From contig JAGKWN010000100.1 of NCBI GenBank assembly GCA_021151805.1, forward strand, positions 1-14,675: DNA of 14,675 nt, read 5' to 3'. The translations under genes and the position numbers were made by a program. Shown here in pieces: positions 1 through 5,895 of this stretch. The notes under the pieces were generated by a model. That model made no database searches and had not been told where the DNA came from. It saw only the letters and a program-made list of their open reading frames with translations. Position 1 is the first letter of the stretch. Every line of letters begins with the position of its first letter. Source of the stretch: Cytophagaceae bacterium (lineage in GTDB: Bacteria > Bacteroidota > Bacteroidia > Cytophagales > Cytophagaceae).

Positions 1-37
1 ATTATAAATATACAATTATAAGTTTGAAAAATTACAA

Positions 38-59
38 TACAAGAACGCCAATTCTTATA
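38..59 (-). terminator. Possible terminator of the hslV-acpH operon
   Basis: Read on the minus strand, downstream of the ACP phosphodiesterase stop, an 8-bp stem with one G-U wobble (52-59 with 38-45) encloses a 6-nt loop. It is followed by a T-rich run at about 37-26. The stem is AT-rich and therefore weak. The rest of 1-149 is AT-rich and shows no gene. Confidence 0.35.
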
Positions 60-149
60 AGGGTAATTACTTAGGGGGTGTAATTGCGAATACAATTTAC
101 TATAAAGTAGCGATTTACGCAAAAAACAGAGTGAAATTATTTTTGCATT

Positions 150-734
150 TCAGAGCAATTCCCTGAAATTGGTCGAATCCAGAACAAGTTGGGGGAAAAA
201 TAAATCAAAACTCGCCTGCATTTCCGCATAATGTTTTTTTAGAACTTCTGTTGCATCCTCCATGTGCGACTCAAAACTCGCTCTTCTGGACATGCCCTTA
301 AAGACCTGCTCAATCCCGTAAAAGTTTGCATAATTACTCAGCCAGTCCTGCCGGATCATATATGGCAGCATTTGCTGAATGCGTTCAGGCAATATTGCCT
401 CATGCTCCTCAAGCAGACTATATACCGAAGCTGCATAGCTTGTCAATGGTACGTTTGAATAATTCACCCAGTCTTTGGCCAGAAAATGATCCATGTATAT
501 ATCCATCACAACGGCATTATATTTACCGAAGTAAGGTGCCAGGATCTTTTTACCATCGCTGATTACCGGATGTGTATCTGTAAAATAGTCGATATGCCTG
601 TGCAACTGAATCCCTTTCTGAATTTCTGCATCGAACTCAAGGATCTCTTTTCCCTTGACAGAGTCGGCAATAAAATTACCGATCATCAATGAATGATCTG
701 TTCCGGAAAGATAGAGATGCGCTAAAAAATTCAT
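150..734 (-). CDS. acpH: Acyl carrier protein phosphodiesterase (AcpH/DUF479 family)
   Basis: A cytoplasmic enzyme whose E. coli family member removes the 4'-phosphopantetheine arm from holo-ACP, giving apo-ACP. The 194-residue length matches the family. The N-terminus MNFLAHLYLS is typical, followed by GNFIAD at 19-24, then LHRHIDYFTD at 44-53 and MDHFLA at 81-86. These carry the conserved His and Asp residues of this all-helical metal-dependent HD-like fold. It is the last gene of a four-gene minus-strand unit. Its ATG directly follows the TAA of the upstream gene with no gap (TAAATG), which suggests translational coupling and fixes the start. Family assignment is firm. The substrate is assumed from E. 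coli, since family members outside Proteobacteria are largely untested. Confidence 0.88.
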   Translation of the reverse strand: MNFLAHLYLSGTDHSLMIGNFIADSVKGKEILEFDAEIQKGIQLHRHIDYFTDTHPVISDGKKILAPYFGKYNAVVMDIYMDHFLAKDWVNYSNVPLTSYAASVYSLLEEHEAILPERIQQMLPYMIRQDWLSNYANFYGIEQVFKGMSRRASFESHMEDATEVLKKHYAEMQASFDLFFPQLVLDSTNFRELL

Positions 735-1265
735 TTATTCGTCGCTGTCAATTGCAAATTCTTTTTTAGGAAAATTCCTGTACAGGTTAATACCAATTCC
801 AAATTCAAAATAAGGAGAAGTTTTATTTTCATCCACAAAGCCGGGAGTTGTTTTCTGGCGGTATTCGACACCTAACTGCAACTCTGAATAAAAGCGTGTA
901 CCCATGTAATATTTTACACCACCCAATACTGACATGGATTTAAAATCTGTCAGCACATTATCATGAATGCTTTGTGTACCCTGTACATAGAAAGCCGAAG
1001 CAATCCAGTATACATTATAAAAGCTTTTCGAAATCGGAAGTATTTCCTGTACAATTCCACCGCCATTGTAATTATATCCGGGAGCAATTCTGAGCGTTGT
1101 GCCTTTGTATCTTAAGTCAAGCGTAGGTATGGGCGCTATAGATGCGCCGCCAATGCCTACAAATGTTCCGAAGTTAAAATTTCTCCGTTGTGGCATGGCA
1201 GACTGCGCATAAACTGCAGAAGATAAACAGAAAAAAACTATAAAAAGTATTCCGTGCTTCAACAT
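735..1265 (-). CDS. Small outer-membrane beta-barrel-like protein, function unknown
   Basis: I do not recognise a named family. The 176-residue product begins with a clear signal peptide: Lys3, a hydrophobic core, then AVYAQ at about 17-21, with probable cleavage near residue 20. The mature part alternates polar and hydrophobic residues and is rich in Gly, Tyr and Phe. Examples are FNFGTFVGIGG early on, YYMGTRFYSELQLGVEY in the middle, and YFEFGIGINLY near the C-terminus. This pattern fits a small eight-strand-like outer-membrane barrel. A TTG one codon upstream (1268) is possible, but the ATG at 1265 is preferred. It lies 20 nt after the ArsC-like gene and abuts acpH, so it is probably cotranscribed with both. 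Outer-membrane location is inferred from composition only. Confidence 0.7.
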   Translation of the reverse strand: MLKHGILFIVFFCLSSAVYAQSAMPQRRNFNFGTFVGIGGASIAPIPTLDLRYKGTTLRIAPGYNYNGGGIVQEILPISKSFYNVYWIASAFYVQGTQSIHDNVLTDFKSMSVLGGVKYYMGTRFYSELQLGVEYRQKTTPGFVDENKTSPYFEFGIGINLYRNFPKKEFAIDSDE

Positions 1266-1285
1266 CAATTTTTATGATTAAAAGA

Positions 1286-1627
1286 TTAAATAAAATTCTC
1301 CAGGCTTTCTGTATCTCTGGCAATAGCAGCCTTTTTACCGGATACAAGAATCGGCCGTTCAATCAGGATCGGATTTTCAACCAGGATCTTTATCCATTGC
1401 GCATCGGTAAATGATTTATCTTTGTATTTCTCTATATACAACGCTTCTTTCTTCCGCACAATATCCAGCGGTTTTACTTTTAACAAAGCTAAAACAGCGG
1501 TCAGCTCTTTTACCGTTGGCGGGGTTTTTAAATATTCAATTACCTCAATCTTCTCTCCTGTTGATTCTATATATTCCAGGGCTGTGCGGCTCTTCTGGCA
1601 GCGGGGATTGTGATAGATCTGGATCAT
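1286..1627 (-). CDS. arsC: ArsC-type arsenate reductase / thioredoxin-fold oxidoreductase
   Basis: The 113-residue thioredoxin-fold protein belongs to the glutaredoxin-linked ArsC family. The nucleophilic Cys10 lies in HNPRCQKSR. The three arginines that hold arsenate in E. coli ArsC (Cys12, Arg60, Arg94, Arg107) have counterparts at Arg58, Arg91 (ERPI) and Arg104, with nearly identical spacing. PILIERPILV at 86-95 is a family hallmark. It therefore looks competent for arsenate reduction, unlike paralogues such as Spx or YffB that lack these arginines. Its ATG overlaps the hslV stop by four bases (ATGA), a classic coupled pair. No ars regulator or efflux gene is nearby, so a role outside arsenic resistance remains possible. 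E. coli ArsC uses glutathione and glutaredoxin, whereas this genome encodes the bacillithiol enzyme BshC, so the electron donor may differ. Confidence 0.85.
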   Translation of the reverse strand: MIQIYHNPRCQKSRTALEYIESTGEKIEVIEYLKTPPTVKELTAVLALLKVKPLDIVRKKEALYIEKYKDKSFTDAQWIKILVENPILIERPILVSGKKAAIARDTESLENFI

Positions 1628-2166
1628 TCGGATACGGTTTCTATAACAAAATTATGATTGGTATAAATGCAGATGTCTGCAGCAATGTTTAAGCTTTCGC
1701 GTACCATGTCGGGAGCAGATAAATGTGTTGCATGTTTTTTCAGCGCAGCTGCAGCTGATTGTGCATACATACTACCGGAACCGATTGCCAGGATATCATT
1801 GTCCGGTTCGATCACGTCGCCGGTACCTGAGATCAATAATAGTTCTTCTTTATTTACAACAATCATCATGGCTTCCAGTTTGCGCAGGTACCGATCAGTG
1901 CGCCAGTCTTTGGCAAGCTCAATCGCTGCGCGTTTCATATTGCCGCTATATGCAGTAAGCTTTTCATCAAAACGTTCCAGTAATGTAAACGCATCGGCCG
2001 TTGAACCGGCGAAGCCGCATAATACTTTACCATCCATTAATTTACGGACTTTCTTCACATGATCTTTTACAACTGTATTCCCCAGTGTTGCCTGTCCGTC
2101 TGCTCCTATTGATAGCTGTCCATTGTGTCTGATTGCCACAACGGTTGTTGCATGTATTTTATCCAT
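1624..2166 (-). CDS. hslV: ATP-dependent protease peptidase subunit HslV
   Basis: The proteolytic subunit of the cytoplasmic HslUV (ClpYQ) protease is an N-terminal-nucleophile peptidase that forms a double hexamer capped by the HslU ATPase. The motif ATTVVAIR at 6-13 gives the catalytic threonine as Thr7, so a six-residue propeptide (MDKIHA) must be removed. In E. coli only the initiator Met precedes it. Other active-site positions are present: Asp23 in GADGQATLGN, Lys39 in VKKVRK and Ser130 in AIGSGS. The 180-residue length is normal. It is the first gene of the minus-strand unit and diverges from fabF across a 139-nt intergenic region. HslU is not in this window; downstream is the ArsC-like gene with a four-base overlap. 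The ATG at 2166 is the only reasonable start. Confidence 0.95.
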   Translation of the reverse strand: MDKIHATTVVAIRHNGQLSIGADGQATLGNTVVKDHVKKVRKLMDGKVLCGFAGSTADAFTLLERFDEKLTAYSGNMKRAAIELAKDWRTDRYLRKLEAMMIVVNKEELLLISGTGDVIEPDNDILAIGSGSMYAQSAAAALKKHATHLSAPDMVRESLNIAADICIYTNHNFVIETVSE

Positions 2167-2271
2167 TTTTTAAAATTTGAATTCAAAATACACTTTTCAA
2201 CTGATATTAAAAAACGCTGTTGATGTAATGAATATTTGATTGTTGTGGATTACTATTTCCTAAGATTCAGT

Positions 2272-2279
2272 TATTTTTG
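2272..2279 (+). promoter_or_regulatory. Candidate -7 promoter element of fabF
   Basis: TATTTTTG matches the Bacteroidota -7 consensus TAnnTTTG exactly and lies 26 nt before the fabF ATG. The nearest upstream TTG elements (2240-2242 and 2243-2245) are 26 nt or more away, longer than the usual spacing of about 17-23. Only the -7 half is convincing. Confidence 0.4.
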
Positions 2280-2280
2280 A

Positions 2281-2301
2281 AGAATTAATTGATTTAATTC
2301 T
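2281..2301 (+). promoter_or_regulatory. 8-bp inverted repeat in the fabF leader
   Basis: AGAATTAA (2281-2288) and TTAATTCT (2294-2301) are perfect inverted copies around the 5-nt spacer TTGAT. They sit between the candidate -7 box and the ATG at 2306. This could be an operator at the start site or a weak leader hairpin next to the ribosome-binding region. It is AT-rich, so chance is possible. Confidence 0.3.
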
Positions 2302-2305
2302 GAAC

Positions 2306-3547
2306 ATGAGAAGAGTAGTTGTTACGGGTATAGGGGCACTTACGCCTATTGGAAATACAGCAGAAGATTTTTGGAATAATTTGATTGAAGGGAAAAGCGG
2401 TTCAGCGCCTATTACCTACTTCAATACAGATAAATTTAAAACAAAATTTGCCTGTGAATTAAAGGACTACAATCCGAATAATTATTTCGAAAAAGGCGAA
2501 GCCCGTAAGTATGATCTCTTTACGCAGTACGCACTTGTAACGGTTAAAGAAGCCATCGCTCAGGCGAAGATCAACTTCGACGAACTAAACAAAGATCGTA
2601 TTGGTGTTATCTGGGGTTCAGGAAATGGAGGTATCCTTACGACACAGGAACAGATCATGGAATATGCCAAAGGCGATGGTACGCCAAGATTCAATCCGTA
2701 TTTCGTTCCTAAAATTTTAGTGGATATTGCATCCGGCGTAATCTCTATCAAATATGGTTTGCGCGGTATCAACTATACAACGGTTTCAGCCTGCGCATCT
2801 TCAACAACATCCATTATAGATGCCTTTAATTATATCCGTTGGAACAAAGCAGACATGGTCATTACCGGCGGTTCAGATGCACCAATCAACGAAAGTCTGA
2901 TCGGCGGCTTCGGCGCATTAAAAGCATTATCTACAAAGAATGATGATCCGGCAACAGCCTCCCGTCCTTTCGATGCAAACCGCGATGGTTTTGTTATGGG
3001 CGAAGGTGCAGGCGCGATCATCCTGGAAGATTACGACCATGCAGTGAAACGCGGCGCTCCTATCCTGTGTGAAGTAATCGGCGGCGGTATGTGTGCCGAT
3101 GCTTATCACCTGACCGGTTCACACCCGGAAGGCGATGGTGCCTACCTGGGCATGAAGCTGACACTTGAAGATGCCGGCATCGGCCCGGATGAAGTAGATT
3201 ACATCAACCCGCATGCAACTTCAACACCGATTGGTGATCAAAGCGAACTAAAAGCGATCCAGCGTTTATTCGGTTCAACATCCAAAGCATCCATTAGTGC
3301 TTCCAAATCCATGACGGGACACCTGTTGGGTGCAGCAGGCGCCATTGAAGCAATTATCTGTATTCAGGCCGTACAAAAAGATCAGATCCCCCCTACAATC
3401 AATACGGAATCCATTGAAGCCGGCTACGAAAACATGAACCTGGTTCTGAACAAAGCTGTTTCCAAGGAAGTAAATGTTGCACTCAGCAATACATTCGGAT
3501 TTGGCGGCCATATTGCAGCCTTAATGGTGAAAAAAATAAAGAAATAA
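2306..3547 (+). CDS. fabF: Beta-ketoacyl-ACP synthase II (FabF-type)
   Basis: A cytoplasmic condensing enzyme of type II fatty acid synthesis that joins malonyl-ACP to an acyl chain with loss of CO2. The 413-residue length is normal. The thiolase-fold catalytic set is complete: Cys163 in SACASS, His303 in PHATSTPIGD, Lys334 in SASKSMTGH and His339. The glycine-rich C-terminal motif NTFGFGGHI is at 396-403. It starts at ATG 2306 (MRRVVVTGIG), the standard FabF N-terminus. Two positions are unusual: Ala304 where most FabF proteins have Gly (HGTST), and Ile403 after GGH where Asn is common. No acpP or rnc gene adjoins it, unlike the common acpP-fabF-rnc arrangement. It may be a second FabF or a KS of another ACP pathway, but the residues fit an active elongation synthase. 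Confidence 0.93.
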   Translation: MRRVVVTGIGALTPIGNTAEDFWNNLIEGKSGSAPITYFNTDKFKTKFACELKDYNPNNYFEKGEARKYDLFTQYALVTVKEAIAQAKINFDELNKDRIGVIWGSGNGGILTTQEQIMEYAKGDGTPRFNPYFVPKILVDIASGVISIKYGLRGINYTTVSACASSTTSIIDAFNYIRWNKADMVITGGSDAPINESLIGGFGALKALSTKNDDPATASRPFDANRDGFVMGEGAGAIILEDYDHAVKRGAPILCEVIGGGMCADAYHLTGSHPEGDGAYLGMKLTLEDAGIGPDEVDYINPHATSTPIGDQSELKAIQRLFGSTSKASISASKSMTGHLLGAAGAIEAIICIQAVQKDQIPPTINTESIEAGYENMNLVLNKAVSKEVNVALSNTFGFGGHIAALMVKKIKK

Positions 3548-3619
3548 TTTGATTGTCTTTTTATAGAGGAATAACTAGATTACTTCTGGTAACGTATTCA
3601 TACTTCAGGAAAAATATCT

Positions 3620-3651
3620 TTCATGATAAAGCGTTTTATCCTTTGCATGAA
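3620..3651 (+). promoter_or_regulatory. Nested inverted repeat upstream of the OmpA-family gene
   Basis: An inner stem GATAAA/TTTATC (3625-3630 with 3635-3640) closes a GCGT loop. An outer TTCAT/ATGAA pair (3620-3624 with 3647-3651) encloses it, with a 6-nt bulge on the right side. It lies 30 nt before the ATG at 3681, in a 133-nt gap with no obvious fabF terminator. It has no trailing T-run, so a leader structure or operator is likelier than a terminator. Confidence 0.3.
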
Positions 3652-3680
3652 TATAGTTACAGTCTATATAAATTTTATGT

Positions 3681-5240
3681 ATGAAGAAGTTTCTGCTTAT
3701 TTTATTTACTTATACAATTACCCATACTTTATCATTTTCACAGGACAGTATCCGCCAGAATCTGGGTCCGAATATCAACAGCAAATACGATGATATAGGT
3801 CCGATTTTATCACCGGATGGTAAAACCATTTATTACGTTATCCAGGGGCACCCTTCTAATACCAAGTCTACCTATTATGATGATGCCGAAGATATCTGGT
3901 ATTCCGAAATGGATTCCTCCGGTCATTGGTCTAAAGCCAGGCACTTGGGTAAACCATTCAATCTAAGACGTTACAACAGCATTGAATCCATCAGTCCGGA
4001 TGGCAACATTATATACATTCGGGGTGGTTACCAGAACGGTGAATATACAGGTACAGGATTTTCATACCTGTTCAAAACAAAAACAGGCTGGAGTGATCCT
4101 CAGCAATTAGATATTCCTTCTTTCGAAGGTATGAGCAAAGGCGCTTACACATCGCTCTATGTATGCCCGGATGGTAAAACCCTACTGCTGTCTTTTTCAA
4201 AATTTCCGGTTAAGAGTTATAGAGGCGTTTCGAAAGACGAGATCAATGATCTGTACGTATGCTTTAAAACCGGTCCGAACAAATGGTCAAAACCGTTGCC
4301 GATAAAAATTCTAAATACAAAAACATATACAGAGTCAACTCCTTTTGTAGCTTCAGACAATACAACCTTATACTTTTCATCGGATCGCCCGGGTGGCAAA
4401 GGCGGCCGCGACATATGGATGTCTAAGCGTCTCGACAATACCTGGCTCAACTGGTCTGAACCTATCAACCTGGATGAGCATATCAACACAACCGGCTGGG
4501 ATGCTTATTACGCGCTGGATGCAAAAGGCGAATATGCTTACATGGTATCAAACAGATCTGGTTATGGCTTAAGTGATATTGTACGCATCAAACTTAAAAC
4601 CAACGAACGTCCGAACCCGGTTGTGCTGGTAAAAGGAAAAGTAGTAAACGCTAAAACCAAACAGCCAATCTCTGCCAGCATTACATACAATTCGTTAAGC
4701 ACAGGTAAAGAAATCGGACAAGCCATATCTGACCCCGTTACCGGAAATTACAACATGGTGCTTCCTTACGGTGCTCAATACAGTTTCAATGCCAATGGTA
4801 CCAATTATATTCCGGTATCAAACAACCTTGATCTTACGACCGTTGCAGAATACAAAGAAATCAGACAGGATCTGCTGCTGGTACCTATTGAAGTTGGACA
4901 AACCATTCAGCTTACCAATATCTTTTTTGATATGAGTAAGTCTACCTTACGCAATGAATCCATCGTAGAGCTTGATCGCCTGTATAATCTGCTTGTTGCC
5001 AATCCAACGATGGAAATTGAAATCGATGGCCATACCGACAATGTTGGTGATCCGGAGTTAAATGTGCAGCTTTCGCTGGACAGAGCAACTGCCGTAAAAA
5101 AATATTTATTAGGCAAAGGTATTGCTGAAAACCGCATTCTTGTAAAAGGCTTCGGCGGTGCAAAACCTGTAGCCAGCAATGATACAGAAGATTCTAAAAA
5201 ATTGAACAGACGCGTGGAGTTTGTGATTTTAAAACTTTAA
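3681..5240 (+). CDS. OmpA-family envelope protein with PD40-type beta-propeller
   Basis: A 519-residue secreted protein. Residues 1-21 are a signal peptide ending SFSQ. Residues about 38-305 contain repeated PD40/WD40-like blades: SPDGKTIYY at 44, SPDGNIIYI at 105, CPDGKTLLL at 162, and LYFSSDRPGGKGGRDIW at 230-246. Residues about 316-400 form a carboxypeptidase-regulatory-like beta-sandwich (VKGKVVNAKTKQPISASI). Residues about 408-519 are an OmpA C-terminal peptidoglycan-binding domain with IFFD at 414, DGHTDN at 449-454, LSLDRA at 464-469 and NRRVEF at 509-514. This architecture is widespread in Bacteroidota and anchors a periplasmic propeller to the cell wall. Related proteins occur in gliding and type IX secretion loci (PorE-like), but nothing nearby supports that role here. 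The tautomerase gene follows after 24 nt, so the two are probably cotranscribed. Confidence 0.88.
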   Translation: MKKFLLILFTYTITHTLSFSQDSIRQNLGPNINSKYDDIGPILSPDGKTIYYVIQGHPSNTKSTYYDDAEDIWYSEMDSSGHWSKARHLGKPFNLRRYNSIESISPDGNIIYIRGGYQNGEYTGTGFSYLFKTKTGWSDPQQLDIPSFEGMSKGAYTSLYVCPDGKTLLLSFSKFPVKSYRGVSKDEINDLYVCFKTGPNKWSKPLPIKILNTKTYTESTPFVASDNTTLYFSSDRPGGKGGRDIWMSKRLDNTWLNWSEPINLDEHINTTGWDAYYALDAKGEYAYMVSNRSGYGLSDIVRIKLKTNERPNPVVLVKGKVVNAKTKQPISASITYNSLSTGKEIGQAISDPVTGNYNMVLPYGAQYSFNANGTNYIPVSNNLDLTTVAEYKEIRQDLLLVPIEVGQTIQLTNIFFDMSKSTLRNESIVELDRLYNLLVANPTMEIEIDGHTDNVGDPELNVQLSLDRATAVKKYLLGKGIAENRILVKGFGGAKPVASNDTEDSKKLNRRVEFVILKL

Positions 5241-5264
5241 CTCATCATTTAAATTTCCGTTTTT

Positions 5265-5462
5265 ATGCCCTACGTAAATATTAAAATAACAGATGATGGA
5301 GTAACTCCCGAACAAAAAGCGGAATTGATCAAAGGCGTAACAGACCTGCTGCAAAAAGTTCTGGATAAAAATCCTCAAACAACAGTCGTTGTAATCGACG
5401 AGGTACTAACAGATAACTGGGGTATCGGCGGAGAAACGGTTACCGTAAGACGTAAAAAATAA
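5265..5462 (+). CDS. 4-oxalocrotonate tautomerase family protein
   Basis: A 65-residue protein of the tautomerase superfamily (beta-alpha-beta monomers, usually hexamers). The catalytic proline directly follows the initiator Met (MPYVNIKI), and NWGIGGETV at 51-59 matches the conserved C-terminal motif, with Trp in place of Phe50. The two arginines that bind the dicarboxylate substrate in classical 4-oxalocrotonate tautomerase are missing. The loop that should hold Arg11 reads TDDGVT, and the Arg39 position is Val. The protein therefore probably acts on a smaller or differently charged substrate. It lies between the OmpA-family gene (24 nt upstream) and the DsrE-family gene (6 nt downstream, same reading frame). 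Fold assignment is firm; the reaction is unknown. Confidence 0.88.
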   Translation: MPYVNIKITDDGVTPEQKAELIKGVTDLLQKVLDKNPQTTVVVIDEVLTDNWGIGGETVTVRRKK

Positions 5463-5468
5463 ATTCCA

Positions 5469-5828
5469 TTGGAGCAATCATCCGTAGACTATAAAGTCGT
5501 CATACAGCTTTCAAACAATGATGCGCTGGTGCAGAAAGCAACCATCGGACAACTGAATAACATTCTCAATGCCTTTGAAAAAGTAACCGTTGAAGTTGTG
5601 ATGAACGGTTTAGGCATCGACCTTGTACTACAGGAATCACCTTTCACCAATATACTTGAACTACAGCATGAGAAAGGCATACAATTTACCGTTTGCCGGA
5701 ATACACTGAACCAGAAAAATCTCACTGCTGGTTCGCTCCTGCCCTTTGTTACAATAGTACCTTCAGCATTGGCTCATATAATCATGCAGCAGCACCAAGG
5801 CTGGAGTTATATCAAAGCAGGCAACTAG
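5469..5828 (+). CDS. DsrE/DsrF-like family protein
   Basis: The 119-residue cytoplasmic protein resembles the DsrE/F-like superfamily (COG1416 type). YKVVIQLSNND at 8-18 is the first strand and loop. VEVVMNGLGIDLVL at 41-54 follows, then FTVCRNTL at 73-80 with the single conserved Cys76, and a C-terminal GWSYIKAG. The Cys lies where sulfur-relay members carry theirs, but many COG1416 proteins have no proven activity. The start is TTG at 5469, since the TAA of the tautomerase lies in the same frame only six bases upstream and the first in-frame ATG (Met45) would remove the core. Readthrough of that TAA would fuse the two proteins. The gene ends in a TAG whose last base begins the heptamer repeat array. 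Confidence 0.8.
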   Translation: MEQSSVDYKVVIQLSNNDALVQKATIGQLNNILNAFEKVTVEVVMNGLGIDLVLQESPFTNILELQHEKGIQFTVCRNTLNQKNLTAGSLLPFVTIVPSALAHIIMQQHQGWSYIKAGN

Positions 5829-5895
5829 TAACTAGTAGTCAGTGGTTAGTAAACAGTTGTCAGTGTTTGTTTACTGTTTACTGACTACTGTTTAC
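5828..5895. repeat. Heptanucleotide array with mid-point inversion (28-nt stem)
   Basis: Five consecutive 7-nt units read GTAACTA, GTAGTCA, GTGGTTA, GTAAACA, GTTGTCA (5828-5862). After GTGTT, four units follow in the opposite orientation (5868-5895): TGTTTAC, TGTTTAC, TGACTAC, TGTTTAC. The four outer left units (5828-5855) pair in phase with the four right units: 22 Watson-Crick and 4 G-U pairs of 28 in plus-strand RNA, around a 12-nt loop. The array spans the gap between convergent genes and touches both stop codons (TAG at 5826-5828; TAG read at 5897-5895). It could act as a terminator or 3'-end protector. Confidence 0.8.

Noticed and set aside
79..94. TGTAATTGCGAATACA hairpin near the window start
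   Set aside because: Six AT-rich pairs with a bulge; too weak to separate from chance.
1667..2062. Open frame of 131 codons antisense to hslV
   Set aside because: It is fully inside a well-identified gene, with no recognisable domain and no start context; a composition shadow.
5265..5828. Tautomerase and DsrE genes as one gene broken by a nonsense mutation
   Set aside because: Both products have complete family lengths and separate natural termini; kept only as a readthrough question.
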